Shown here: in pieces, positions 22,201 through 34,736 of the stretch
Position numbering within the stretch: position 1 is the first letter of the stretch
Layout: every line of letters begins with the position of its first letter
Assembly: GCA_900088475.1 (NCBI GenBank)
Contig: FLMG01000540.1
Coordinates: 1-64,000 of the forward strand
Direction: 5' to 3'
Origin: Hyphochytrium catenoides
Taxonomy: Eukaryota > Sar > Hyphochytriomycetes > Hyphochytriales > Hyphochytriaceae
Length of the DNA stretch: 64,000 nucleotides
Notes under the pieces: generated by a model
Seen by the model: the letters and a program-made list of their open reading frames with translations, nothing else
What the model was told of the DNA's origin: nothing
Database searches by the model: none
Program-made: the position numbers and the translations under genes

Positions 22201-24645
22201 GACATGCTGAAGCAAGGCTTGAGAAGCGGAAAAAGCAACAGGTACAAAGACACTCTCTTGACTTATAGAGTAGCCACCTTTATATGGCCGGAGAGGCCCT
22301 CAGAGTTAGGTATGACAAGTGTTGCAGGTCTGACGAATCTCACGTCTCCTCGTTGGCTCGTCGAAAATTCGTCTAACGCACTAGCGATCTGCAAAGCAAA
22401 TGAGCAGGCAGGTGAGCAGGAGGCCAAGGGATGAGAATGCTTTCAAACGGTACAGAGAACTAGCTCTCTTTCAATGTAAGCGACTACGAGCAGACTCAGT
22501 CCAGGGGCTTAACACAATGACAAGCTCAGGAACGAGGACCAGCTTCTTTCGTCGTACCAGAGTAGTATTTGTCCCTTCAGCGGCCTCAGCAGTTGATGGT
22601 TCTTTTGCTCGGAGCGATGTCGCCACCTTAAGAGAAAGGAAGATGAGATGCGTAAGAGATCCCGGCGGGAATAGATCAAGATAGAAGAGAAGGCAGGCAC
22701 CAGGGGTGAGGAACCAGGAAATAGAGGTAGCGCTCAAACCCTTATCTCGTCGAGGTTGGGAGGGCTATACTGAAAAAGCGCCGAGCATTAAGGCCGAGGC
22801 AGAAAAGGTAGAATGTTATGGGGGAGAACTAAGGGATGGACATGCACCTCGCGCTTGGCCCTCTCCAGGTTCCTTCTAGCCAGATAGCGTCGAACCAGTG
22901 CTTGTATTTTAATGGCGCTGAGTCGGAGGTTTTCTCTCCAGTTTCGGTCTTGCTTCAGGGTCGGCCTCAGATCAGGAAATTGGTGACCTCGACTCGATAA
23001 CTGAGATAGCTGGGGAGAGTAGAGTTTTGATACACTTCTCTTTGTGTCAAACTCAGACCCTTGAACCCCAGGTGTCGGGTGGTTACCGCTAGCCTTATCT
23101 CTTTGCTTCTCTTCTGGCTCTTGTCTAAGGAGTAAGGAAGACTCCGTCTCCTGCCGAACTGCTTCCCCAGATGTGACTCTTCCATCTGCTTTGCCTACCA
23201 TCAATCTTTCCCTCCTTTTCCCTGCCAGTCTTGACGTTTGGTGTTGCAGCCACCAGAGTGCAATGAAATTGGCCAAAACAGCAACCATCCGCTTATTAAG
23301 CAAACGCATCATGTTCTCCTTTCTGCTGACGAGGAGAGACGAGCCACTCATCAGGGCTTTAGTCCTATAGTCTCTCCCATCCGAGGAGGAGGGAGATGAG
23401 CAATTACTCCCCTCCGCAAGGAGCGCCTCCACCTCCCTTCTCAGAACGAAATACTGCCTCTTTGAGCGCATGTACTGAGCCCAGCGCTTCCAAGAGAGTG
23501 TCAGCGTCAGAAGTTGCCGCTCGCTCACTCTCCTTTGATGTGGGTCAATGTTGCCGATCTTTTTCGAGGAAAGCGGAAAAGGAGCAGGGAGGCCTAGGTC
23601 TACTGACTTTACGGCTGTATCAAAGAGACGAGGCCAGGAGGTCGCCTTGTTCCTCCGTAGCCTACTAAGATCTGCGGCCGGAGCGCCTGTCAGCTTTGTC
23701 CTATATTCTTTAGGGTCGCCAGTCGCTGCTGCTCCAGTCATCTGTACTTTACTTTCCTCTAAGGTCTTCAGAGGCTGTTCGCTGGCACATGCTGTCCTTG
23801 AGGCTTGGGTGGAGGGAGTCAGAATCTCTTCGGCTCTAAGGGGTTTGGCTCTATCCGTATGAGCAGCTTTGATCCCTTCCCCATTTCGCTTTGCCTTTGT
23901 ATTACTCTGACCCCATGGCTCCTCTGAATCAGCTGTCGGAACTCTTCTCCCTCTCCTGCCTTCACCGAACCTTCCAATTCTTTCTTTCTTTCGTCCTCTC
24001 ATTCGCTTCTCCTCATATGATACTTTCATGCGTGGGGAGTTATCTAGTCGTCCTTCATGTCTGCGGTCTCTCTTGTTCTTTGGTCCTACTTCCTTCGAGG
24101 GGCCACTTGGAGGGAGTGCTTCTAAAGGCATTGAGGTATGCAACGTCCGGGTAGAGAGGTTATGCCTCTCTGAATAAGGAAGAGGGGGTTTTTCCTTTTT
24201 AAATAGCGGTAATAAGTGCAATGCTTCCTTTTCGAGCTGTTCTTCTCTTTTGGTGAGCTATGCATATGGAGAAAGAAGAAAGAGACAGAATCAGAGTCAG
24301 ACCTCGAAGGCATTGGTGGCACCAGAGACGGGGAGGTCGACTTGGGACTGCCAATACTTTGAATGAAGGAAAGAAAATACTCACCTCCCCATTCTCTCCT
24401 CCATCTTCATCATCGCCTCTTCCAGACCTTCTGGATACCTTGTGTACTGCTGAGTGGAGGATCACGGATGTCACGGCAATGGACAGGGCCGATATGGTCG
24501 CTGTTACGGCTAACCCCGTAATGGTATTGCCCTGGTAGCCTATTGTTCCCTCTTTCGCTGGATGTATGCCATTTCTGGCATTGGCTATGGTACTAAAGAC
24601 GCTCTGCACCAAGGCGGATGCGGAATCCGACCAGCTGCCACCCAT
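19299..24645 (-). CDS. Membrane-anchored protein with at least five IQ motifs
   Basis: The start ATG at 24645 opens a 5' exon with one hydrophobic helix (ITGLAVTATISALSIAVTSVI) and an acidic stretch. The reading then passes through short exons into a large exon (about 24255-22860) rich in Arg/Lys/Ser. IQ motifs (calmodulin or myosin-light-chain binding) are seen at about 22880 (AIKIQALVRRYLARRNLERA), 21600 (AAVKVQKWWRRVRNKKEA), 20930 (AAVTLQSWWRGIQSRALTSY), 20470 (LQRWWRGRVFQDKVYELCQ) and 20120 (LIKLQSWWRGVRARAEALYL). Four share the unusual WWR core. The last exon (about 20075-19299) ends in a charged coiled-coil-like tail (EAATNLAKAEKRKQRMRRNL). No motor or other catalytic domain is visible. 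A role as a calmodulin-binding scaffold on a membrane is inference. Some central exons (22.4-21.4 kb) are tentative, so one transcription unit is likely but unproven. Confidence 0.6.
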
Positions 24646-25905
24646 GTCGTGAAGACCTTACACAAGCTTTGGCTGTCGCCGTGTCCAAGTGTGGGTTCAG
24701 TTTGGCGAAGAATACCTTGGGCACCTTGGGCTCTTCCGCCTTTCGTCCATTCTGACTGACTGACCAAAGGCAGCTCAGCAAGAAGAACTACTAAGTATCA
24801 CTTGACCTCCAGCAGCGGGCACCGTAGTAATGGAGGAGACGATGGAGCATTGAGGACCTACTGCCTCCAAAAAGCCTGAATCACTGGATGGTATCATATA
24901 CTGTTATCAGCTCTGTAAGCCCTGGCCTGGTTCCTAGTTGACATTCAGCTTCCGCTTATCCCGGTGGCCATACTGCGGCCAAGGAGTCAGAGCGAGCGAG
25001 CCAAGCGAGAGGGCAGCCACTGGACATCTGAGGGCCGGGAAGTTGCACTTGTGCGCTTCTCTTGAGGTCCAGGCCATAACGGACCGCAGATCTGATCTTC
25101 TGAACTCATGTCGAGGTGTTATTGAGTTATCGGGAATCGATTATCCATGTCTCTCTAACTCTGGGTGTGCTCAAGTACCAAGTACAGTTAGAGTGTATGA
25201 ATAGTTAATAATTTTTCACCACACAAATGACCTTATTTGACACTGTTATTGTCAACATTAGGGTAACTTTGTCCCTGAGACGGTAGACAGGCAACATTTT
25301 GCCAGCTCACTCCTCTCTTGGCCGTATTGTTGACAGATCCGTGACAACTGGAGTGGATATTCATTATTTCACTGTGAATATTGTCGCTATCCCTTGTGGT
25401 GACCACAGAGGTCCAAGGCTTCCAGTTGACAGAAAAGATTATCGATTCGTCCTTCCTTCCCCTCCTCTCTCTCGCCTACGAGCATTATCTTGGATATCTG
25501 ACCCAGAGCTTCTCTGTGTGAAGTTAGAGGCAGGCAGAAAGCACTGCCAAGAGCGCAGGTGTGGATGCTGATCCAAACTCTGCTGCGCGCGAGGAGGCAT
25601 CCAGGCAACATAGGGGCAGCAGAGAGAAGGCATCGTCGGTGCTGAGACCAGAAGCTAGAAGAAAGGGCCATACTGGACGGCGGATAGGATCCAAACTGCA
25701 CGCTGCAGAATGTATGATGCTTGTTTGTCAAGCTGCTGTCGCTACCTCCTCACACCCGCTCATGCCATTCATCTTCTTCACTGCCCCTTCGCTTGCCGCT
25801 CTTTAATCGGTTCCTGATCATCTGATTTGTCCGTTCGGACCTTCAGCAGCTACCATCTAGAGGCGGGAGGATTGCCAAAACGGTCCGCTAGGTACCTGCT
25901 AAATC
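24646..25905. other. Divergent intergenic region (multi-IQ gene / SERRATE gene)
   Basis: A 1.26-kb head-to-head spacer. No coding frame with family resemblance was found. It must contain the upstream regions of both neighbours; no core promoter element could be assigned with confidence. Confidence 0.5.
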
Positions 25906-28900
25906 ATGGTGAGTCTGTGGCGCAGGAGCAGGATTGCTAGCTCAACTGATATCGCTCCTTTATGAAATCGCAGGATGCGAGAGAAGAGGATGTCTCGGAT
26001 TCAGAAGCCAGGGGAAGGGAGAAGTTTGCAAAGGTATGGAGCTTTAAAGTCACTGCTACCTCCAGACTCTTACGGCAACTGCTATCGAATACGGCTGGTA
26101 CTCACTAGGAGAGAACTGATGGCGAGCCAGAGGAGAGAAGGTATGAGTTAGCTTTCGAGCCGCTCCATTGCTATGATCCCTTAAGTAGTTCTTCACAGAA
26201 GTCGCAGTAGAGATCGAGGGGGAAGCCCAGGAGACAGGGACGGACGAAGCCCTTCTCGGGACGATAGGATGGATAGAGGTCAAGGGGCGCGAGGAGACCG
26301 CGACCGCGAACGCTTTCATGGTCGAGACCGCTTTCGGCGGCGGGGCGACAGCTTCAGTGAGCGGCACGATCGAGGAGGAGGCGGCCGGTGGAATGGAAGA
26401 GGAAGAGGGCGCTTCCCTAGGGACTCCAGAGACCGGGACTTTCGAAGAAGAGGACCGGACTTCCGCGGTCCCCGAGACTATCCTGGCTCACGTTTTGATG
26501 ACCGCCGAAATGACTTCCATGGAGGTCCAGACCGCGGCCGAGGCAGAGACTTTAAAGATTCTGATAGGCCGGAACCTACATCTCACGTCCGCCGTATGGA
26601 ACCTATGGAGACATATAAGCAGTTTATGATGAGGCAAGACGACTCAAACTCTCCTGAAGTGTATCAGAAGCGCTATGAGGAATATAGAAAGCGATACATG
26701 CAGAGGTTAGCAGAGGCTTTCTTCGCAGACCACAAAGATGAGGAATGGCTCCGCCAACGCTATTCTCCTCTCATACACAAGGAATATCAGCTGGATTTAA
26801 CCAAAAGATCAGCCATGCAAGCTAAGGTTATGAAGGAGAAGGTAGGTCTGCGTGCCCATAGAGGAAGGAAAGAGAATGCCAAGAAGAGTAGGGTCGAGGA
26901 CGATTGCTTGGATGCTCTGGTGCTACATGTATCAAAAGTCTATAATCTAGCTGCAGGCAGGCTCTTCTGCGAGCTCTATCTGGCCACTCTTGAATGAACA
27001 AGGTGCTTATGTTGCTCTTCCAGATACTCTCAGGCGAGTTCCAGCCCTGCTTGGACGACCCTGAAACAACAAAACCTCTAGAAGGAAAACCAAGGGAAAG
27101 CGGCAAGGGAAGCTATGCCCTGGATGATGATACAACGCTGCTCTACATCAAGAGAGTGCCATGCTCATGTCCTGAAGCGCCTCTGCGATCTGCTGTTGGC
27201 GAGGTAAGTGCCCTCTATGAAAGCAGAAAGGGAAGATACGGACAGACTCAGATGCTTTTTTCACCTTGCAGTTCCATTCTCACCTCCACTTTACTCTTCA
27301 TGTGCTATAGCAGTTGTCATGTGTTTCCTGTGGTCAGTTCATTGGACCTGGCCGTGCCTTATCAGTCACAGCTTTAGTCCAAAGACGAACTTTCAGGCTA
27401 TCTTCGTCTGCATAGTACTGACATCCAGTCTTGTCTAATGTAGGGAGGCCCGTACCGTGACTTGTTCCTCTCAGATCCGGCCAAGAAGGCCCACCATGAC
27501 TTCGAGCGTAGTGGGTGGATCGTCTATAATACGAAGGAGGAAGCTGAGGAAGCCATGAAGGCGGTCAACAATCAGTTTATCAAAGATGTTCCTGTGCCAT
27601 TTAGGCTTCAGGTAGAAGTGCCTCTAATAATCTTGACCACGGCCAGGATGTCGACATGTCTTAGATTTCCCTGTGTTCGCTATTGCTACTTTTGGAAGAA
27701 GTCCAAACCCCGCATGTGTTCGCTACGTCCTACAGTCTTCTGAGCTGATTACTCTGTGCTGGCCCCCAGGTTTACCAGCATCGCTACCGAGCCCCAATCC
27801 TGACTCCGTCGTTCATGTCCCTTCCAACCCGAGTCCAATGGGACCTGGAGCAAGCCACCGCACTTGCTGAGGCCCTAGATGTCTATAGGTTCACAGTGGA
27901 GGGTTTGCAACTTCCGGATGGAGAAGAGGAGGATATCTGTAAAACATACGGGATCAGGGCTCTGCTAGAGTCGGCTGAGGTAGGCATCTCTTTCCCCTTT
28001 GCTAGTTGCTTTTAGGAAACCCTTTTAGCTGGGGGCGATGTTCGCCAGTCTAGGCTTGTCGGTATAACCCCATTACATTCTACGTCCATCGCTATGGGTG
28101 AAGTCCCCTTCGATACCCTATCATATCTGCCTTTCGTGGTCGGCTCATGCTCATAAGCGTATCGTCCTTGATCCGTCATTTTGACGTAAAGTTTATTCCA
28201 ATGTCCACGTGCTGCGTTCTCATTCCCTTCCCGACGCTGCTCAGCAGGTCCAGGAGAGATTTCCAGAGGAGAAGGACAAGCTAGACATAGTGATTACGTA
28301 CCTTCGCCTCGTCCATCATTTCGTGTACTATCATGGCACTAAGTGCCTAGACATGGGGGACCTGCTCCATACACAGCCAGCCTTATTTAAGAGGAGGCAT
28401 TTCACACAGAGGGACCAGGAGGAGGATGACACAAGGAAGAAAGCCGTCGAAGAAGGAGAAAAGGTTTGTGGCCCTCGTACGTTAGGGAAGGGCTGGCTTG
28501 GAACCATTGATAGGACTATGATGGAGCTGTTAGAAGATTACTTATGAGGAGCTCAGAAGCAGTGGTGAAGAAAGAATATAGGAAAATATTAAGTGCATTG
28601 CTCGCAATGGTAGGTTGACAGATGGCCTCAATGGGCTGTGAACCTGGACGATAAGATAAAGGCAGCAATGGAGCAGTTCAGCCTTGAGAAGCGGCAGAAG
28701 AAGGATGAATTGGATGCAAAAGTAGTTGCAGAGATCGAAGAGAAGAAGCAGGAGGTAAAGTGACCCGAACCCAGCTCTTCTTCAATAAGCTCAGCTACAT
28801 TTCCATTCTGGTCTTGAAGTCTCTAGCTGTCCATCGTCCACCAAATCTTTTCTACTTACGTGTGCTGACTGTGATTTAATTACGTAGGCCGAGCGACGAC

Positions 28901-30249
28901 TTTACAAGCTTAAAATTGTTCCTGATGACGAAGCCGGTCCCGGAGATGAGAAGAGACGATGCGCCATCTGTTCCAAGCTTTTCAAGGCGGCTTCATTTGT
29001 GGAAAAGCACATTGCCAACAAGCACAATGATGTCATCTTACAGGAGCATGCCAAGGTTCCCTTCTTTCCTTAAAGTTCTATTATACGTTCTCTTATGCGG
29101 TTGACTTCGTATGTGGCTTCTTGGCACCAAAGATATTCTGCCAGTATAGTCTGGTCTGTCCGTTCGAGCCCGTCCGCTACTTGCGTTATGCTCAGATGAT
29201 TTACAAAGGCTACTGCCCCTTTGGGGTCCTGGCTCTTGGCGCTTCCTCTTGTCCTTCATACACAACCCAGCTTTCGTTCTTACACGGTTCTGTAAGCGTC
29301 TCCCTGTCCCTGACGCGTTCACCACTTCTCCCCCTGTCCCTAACGCGTTCACCAATTCTTCCGCGGTCCCCAACGCGTCCACCACTTCTCGCCACACATG
29401 TCCACTGAAATTATTCTCTCAAGGCTGCGGAGATGTACATGCACGACAGATATCGGGAGGATGAGCAGCGTCCAATGCCCGAGACCCAGAGTAACGCTGG
29501 AATGCCCGTCATAGGGTTCCCGCATGGGAATGACATGGATAGGCATGCCGGGCCTCCTCCCCCAGGAGGTAAATGAGCACCTTTCTCTCTATCATCTTAG
29601 TGCTATAGCTCAGACATTTCCTCATAAGTTGGTTCGGCTCATTTCGCCTTTGGTGTAGCCTTGCTGCCGCTCCCAGGCCCTCCATTCGGTATGCCAATGC
29701 CTCCGCCTCCTATGATGGCCCCGCCAATGCTTCCACCTCCTCCTCCTCCCGCTGCTATGGGTGGAGGAGGTTTCTTTGGAGGTCGGGGTAGAGGGAGAGG
29801 AAGAGGGAGAGGAGGAAGAGGATTCTTTCCCCGTCCCCCTCCAGAGAACATGCCGGTGAGTTTTGTCGTATACTCTGCGAAGTAGAGGAGAAGCAAGCTA
29901 TCATGAGCTCTTGGGAACGGAGACGCGGTAGCTCTTCTGCCTTATGGGCAGCCAAGCGTGATAAACGAGTTAACAGAGACGGGGCAGCGGAAACATAAAG
30001 TATTTAGGAAGAAGTGCGACTATATCTCTGACGGTGTTGACTTGCCAGGTGGATCCTCGTGCTGGTCGCGTGACGTCCTATGTCGATGTGGATAACATGC
30101 AGGACAAGAAGGTTGAGCTAGACTTCAGCGGCATATCTTCTTTGCTGCCTCCGAAAAAGAAGGCTAGAGTATCTCAAGAGGAAGGGGGAGATGGGCAGGA
30201 GGGTCCAGGACCTGCGGAAGATGCTCCTGCTGGAGGAGAGGAGAGCTAA
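25906..30249 (+). CDS. SERRATE/ARS2 homologue
   Basis: A spliced gene for the zinc-finger adaptor that links the nuclear cap-binding complex to RNA processing (pri-miRNA, snRNA, mRNA 3' ends and decay). Exon 1 contributes only ATG at 25906-25908, followed directly by the GT donor. Then come an Arg/Asp/Gly/Ser-rich N-terminus (about 26210-26560), the conserved MEPMETYKQFMMRQDDS and RLAEAFFADHKDEEWLRQRY (about 26600-26770), the LIVTYLRLVHHF-type core (KLDIVITYLRLVHHFVYYHG, about 28285), and the C2H2 finger CAICSKLFKAASFVEKHI with two His (28958-29020; spacing C-x2-C-x12-H-x4-H). The C-terminus is Pro-rich then RGRGRGRG-rich, ending in a KKKARV nuclear-signal-like stretch and a Gly/Glu tail. Order matches animal ARS2 and plant SERRATE. 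Exon joins checked in frame at most junctions. Tail-to-tail with SSRP1, 214 bp apart. Confidence 0.93.
29301..29390. repeat. Three 30-bp tandem units inside a SERRATE intron
   Basis: Units at 29301-29330, 29331-29360 and 29361-29390 share the core CCAACGCGTYCACCA-like sequence (AACGCGTTCACC in the first two) with progressive divergence. They lie in the intron between the zinc-finger exon and the next exon, so they are not expected in the protein. Confidence 0.75.
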
Positions 30250-30463
30250 GTGAAAGCCGCTGCAGGCAGCAGAGGGTGTGACTTTTCTCTCTGGTACCTC
30301 TCTATCTTACTTCTCCATCTGCAGTGTGCTAGTTATGCTTTGTGAGGCTTGGACATTACATCCTATGAATAAAGTGACCTCTGATTCTCTAACAAATACT
30401 TCGCGAGGGTACTGGTAATGGGACTGCACTATTAACCCTCCGGGAGGAACCTGGAGAGATTAT

Positions 30464-33400
30464 TTACTCATCTTCAGATTCTGCGCCAGAGAATGATTCG
30501 TCTGACTCTTCATCTGAGATGTCTTCTTCCTCCTCACTCTCATCTTTCTTCTTTGATGGTTTTTTAGATGACTTCGCTTTCTTACTACTGGTCGATGCTT
30601 TGGCTGTGGATCGCTTCGAGAAAGACTTTCCTGTCTTCTCCGTCTCAGACTTCTGTCCTTCTTTAGACTTAGCTTCCCACTCCTAAAATTTGCGAGAGAT
30701 TGAACCGCAGAGAGAAAAGACGGCAATACGTCAGATGTGAGCAGTAAGAGTGAGCGTATGGAGTTGTAACCTTCTTCTCCTCGGCGGTGAGCTCCTGCCA
30801 CATTCTTCCGGTCTCCCTTGTCATGTCAATAAGACTCATGTTGGGGTTCTTCTCTTTCAATTCGGCGCGCTTCTCATTCGCAAAGAACATGTAGGGCGTT
30901 AAGGGTTTCTTTGAACCTCCCGTGGACTCCTTCTCCTTGCTCTTCTTGGTCGCCTTCGGAGTGCTTCCTTCTGTTGAAAGCATGGGCGTAAGTTAGTCGC
31001 TTCCTAGAGGTTGGTCGGGCGTATGAACGCTTAGAAGTCCCCTTCCAATACGCTACAGGACAGAAGAGGCCCTCTGTCACTGTCTGTACTTCTCTCTTCA
31101 TCACCTCGCTATCTTGACATCGTCTTGCTATTCTAACACCATCTCACTATTTTAACAGCCTTGGCCGTTAATAGATGCCTCTTCTCCATATAGCTCAAAG
31201 CATACGATGCGTAAGAGCGTATCTGCTATCCATAGAGGGACTCACAACCTACCAGCGGTACCATCGTAGTCCTCCATCTCTCTTTGATAGCGCTTCTTAT
31301 CCTCGTTAGCCTTTTCTTGGTATTTCTATAGAACAGTTTAGTCTCTCCAGGCACAATTTTATGCAATTTGCGCAGCCAAGCTCACCTTCTTTTCACTTGG
31401 GTCCAGCTCTCCCCACATCTTCCCCAGCTTCTTGCCAACTTCCCCGAAGGTGAGTCCCGGATCAGCCTTCACCACCTCTGGCCTATTCTCCTGACTGAAA
31501 AGCATGAAGGCCGTTGTAGCTTTCTTTGGAGCTGATGGGTCCTTCTTTGACCTCTGCCACAGAGAGTATCAGTATAAAACCATCGAGGTACAAGGTGCAC
31601 TACGATACCTTCTTTGTCTTTTTCTCGCCATCTTCCTCGTCCTTGGCACGCTTCCTCTTCTTCTCTGGCTTCTCCTTCTTTTTTGATTTCTTATCCTCTT
31701 CTCGCTCGCTCTCTTCAGAAAAATCTGCATCGCCCGCGTTAATAACAGCCGATAACAATGACAAGATGAAGTCAGAGTACACTTGATCCGAAGATTCCGC
31801 CCTAAAGAAGAATGACACAATAATTTTGATAATTAGCACGTACCGCTGTCCTCTTCATCCTCATCGGATTCTTCCTCGCCATCATCTCCTGCAAAGTCCG
31901 AATCACTCTCATCGTCTTCGTCCTCTTCTGCGTCTCCCATCGCTTCCAGTGTAGCCTTGTATGGGTCATGCCGATAGTCTGTTGGTTTTGTGTCCTCGTC
32001 ACCATCCTAAGCGGGAAGCACCATCAGACATATAGTCAATGTGAGGCTGGCTTTGAAGCTGAATGAGAAGGCAAGGAATGTTACAGGAATGTAATGACAG
32101 CGATATAGTTCTATCAGCAAAGAAGTGAGGTGCAATGAGCGCGTCTTCAGGAGGTCAATCGGACAGAGGAGCCCACAAAGGGAAAAGGTGTGTTCTTTAC
32201 CAACGACTCCTTGAGATTCTTGATTCTAATGCTTTTCTTGGTGGAAAAGAAGTCGATGAGCGGCTGGTACTCCTTACGATCGATAGCCGAGAATGAATAT
32301 TCTCTCCCCGTTTCCCCTGCTACTGTCTTGCATTGTATATGAAGATCAAAGTTCCGACTGCTTGTTCCGCTAGAGAAGAAGGGAGATATCTTTAGCAAAG
32401 ACCTTGCTGAACAGATAAAGAGACACATCTACCTGCTCTGTCCCGAATATCTCTGAAACTCCACGTAATCTATGTCCTGCGGTCAAGTAACGACGTCAGG
32501 CGGGAGAAGAGCCGCTTATTTTTTCTTTTGAGTTGGGCTTACCTCGAACTTTATGAAGGTAGTCGGCTTATGGATAAAGAGAAAGCTCTTCTCGAGCGGA
32601 TATAAGAAACCCTCACTAGCCTTCAGCGCGCACTTCACAGCACTCTCGCCATTGGAGGTTCGAAAGTTCCCTAACATAACCCACCTTCAGTGCAAAGGAT
32701 GAGCGCGACTCAAGATTAATTGCCTTAGACATACCAGGTACGAAAACCTTCTTCCCCGAAAGCGCTTTGAACACCTTGGCGACAACATCAGGGAGCTGTC
32801 CTACCATCTGTTCGCACCAGATCTCAGCCACCACACTGCGAACGTGGCTTATCACCGACTGTTGCTTACCGTCGCGGAGAGCATTCCATCATACTTCTCC
32901 TTCAGAACATCCTCAGGAAGGTTCACTGGCAGCTCTATTTCATCTCTAACCAGCTGCATGACAAGGTGTTGATAGACTTGCTTACCCTAAAGAAGCAACG
33001 TAGGTGAGAAAGATACTTGCTACTATTGCCTCTATTCTTGGGACTCTCACCTGGCGAATAGGATCCTCCAAACTGATGACAAACGCAACATGATATTTAT
33101 CCGGCTTGGCGAGAAGGAAGAGACGACTGATAGAATGGTAAAGGATCTTGTAGTCGTATGTCTTTCCGTGCATTCGAAAGAAGTTCGAATACATCTCGAT
33201 GGCATAGCGTCCTCTTGGAGTAAGGAACGTTCCAATATCTTCTTCCAACTCGACAATACTCTGTCCCACCTCTTTCCTTATATCTGCGCTGTTGAGAATG
33301 AGCTGAGGACAGCAGGATCGCTTAGAACCGCGGATAGCAAATAGAGTTTGAAGGAACACAGCTACGCAGAGGACATAGATAAGGTGTCGGAAAGAAACTT

Positions 33401-34230
33401 CCAGTCCCACAAAAGTGGTAATATAAAGATAAGCACCTGCTGGAATTTCTCTGCGTTTGTGGTCTCCTCTTCTCCTGGCGGAAGGTATACTCGCATCTCA
33501 ACCAATGTGTCATCCTGACGAACTTGTTTAGAACCACATGTCCATTACGAGCCCAGCTAGTTCCTTATCCTTACATCTCTATCCGCAGAATCGTCCTCGT
33601 GAAACTGGATCTCGACTTCGTTTCCAGTATTGCCTGGCAATACACACTGGGAGACTGCAGCAAGTGGTACTTCTATAGCAGTCTTTTCATCCACCGTGAA
33701 GGCAAGGTTATTCCCTAATACCAAGAGACGAGGTCAGAGAGCAGCAGAACTGTAGATATCTTCCTTCCTAGGTACCTTTGACATCAAAGTCTCCCCAGTT
33801 ATAACCTGCCGTGGAAGGCTCTACGACCTCTAGCTTCCGATCGAAGTGTTTGGAGAACATATCGGAGAACAGCTTGTAGTCCTAAGGATAGCTTCGGTAA
33901 ATAAGAAGCGCAGAGAGCTAAAACAAGTTACGTACATCCTTTTTGAAGCCATCAAACCGGAAAACCTCTCCCTCCTTGGTGAGAACTCTTAGATACGCCT
34001 CCTTCTTCAGATTTGACCATGAAGCAGCAGTGATGTCCTCCTTGCCAATCTGCAATCCGAGTGAGTGCATGATCGCTAAACAAGACAAGACATGGTCATC
34101 TGCAAATCACCTTCTTGTCCGTATCCGTAAAGACGCTCTTCCATCGCAAGCCACCCGAGGACAACGAGAACACGCCCTCGCTCCTGCCCAGGTAAATCTT
34201 GGGATACTGCTGCACTTCACCTTCCTCCAT
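30464..34230 (-). CDS. SSRP1: FACT complex subunit SSRP1 (Pob3-like) with two HMG boxes
   Basis: Many short exons on the minus strand. The start is the ATG at 34230 (MEEGEVQQYPKIYLGRSEGV), which fits the family N-terminus. Landmarks follow: YLRVLTKEGEVFRFDGFKKD (about 34000), YNWGDFDVKG (about 33800), KTAIEVPLAAVSQCVLPGNT (about 33660), MHGKTYDYKILYHSISRLFL (about 33140), SSFALKVGYVR and KASEGFLYPLEKSFLFIHKP (about 32700-32560). After an acidic region come two HMG boxes: KKATTAFMLFSQENRPEVVK (about 31500-31290) and KKPLTPYMFFANEKRAELKE (about 30910-30770), then a Lys/Ser then Glu/Asp/Ser tail. SSRP1 pairs with SPT16 to handle H2A-H2B during transcription and replication. Animal and plant SSRP1 normally carry one HMG box and yeast Pob3 none, so two boxes are unusual. 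Confidence 0.92.
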
Positions 34231-34664
34231 TTTATGACGAACCTGGTATGGATAGAGGTTCCAGTTTTCTTAACCTGCAATGACCAGAAAGGAAGCTCGA
34301 CAGCTGAAGATGGAAAGGCAACTCCAGATAGAAAGCTTCAAACGACAAGCTTTCTTCCAGAGATCTGCGTGAAGTGTGAAGTGGCTGTGTGGCCCAAGAA
34401 TCAGACAAAGATCATCCGCATTAGCAACAAATCATTGGGACTAGCAAGAAGCTGCTGCAAGGATGGCGCGGTGTGGAAAGATGGAAAGGCTTTTGGCGCG
34501 CAAAAACTCGCGGTTCCTGTGTCACAGCAGTTCCGAATCTCATCAGTAATAAACAGCAACTCGAAGCTAACATTTCGAATAAGAGTAAAATGTCTATAGA
34601 GGGAAGAGTTGCTAATGCAAAGAAGGTACTTATGACTAATGTGGCCCTTTAGAAAGCATCTGTT
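34231..34664. other. Upstream region of SSRP1 and of a tRNA gene
   Basis: A plus-strand frame runs across much of this stretch (to 34599) but overlaps the SSRP1 5' exons antisense and has no family resemblance. I regard it as non-coding 5' sequence. Confidence 0.45.
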
Positions 34665-34736
34665 GCCCGTATAGCTCAGTGGTAGAGCATTAGCTTCGTA
34701 AGCTACAGGTCGTGAGTTCGATCCTCACTGGGGGCA
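34665..34736 (+). tRNA. tRNA-Thr (anticodon CGT), copy 1
   Basis: A 72-nt cloverleaf without intron: acceptor GCCCGTA/TGGGGGC with discriminator A, D-arm GCTC-AGTGGTA-GAGC, anticodon loop TTCGTAA (anticodon CGT, reading ACG), T-arm GTGAG-TTCGATC-CTCAC. The boxes A (TAGCTCAGTGGTAGAGC) and B (GTTCGATCC) needed for RNA polymerase III are present, and a T-run (34740-34745) follows as terminator. Acceptor pair 5-68 is G-G and the outer anticodon-stem pair is T-C. Confidence 0.93.

Noticed and set aside
33943..34599. 218-codon plus-strand frame
   Set aside because: It lies antisense to SSRP1 exons, whose minus-strand reading is strongly conserved, and it has no recognisable domain.
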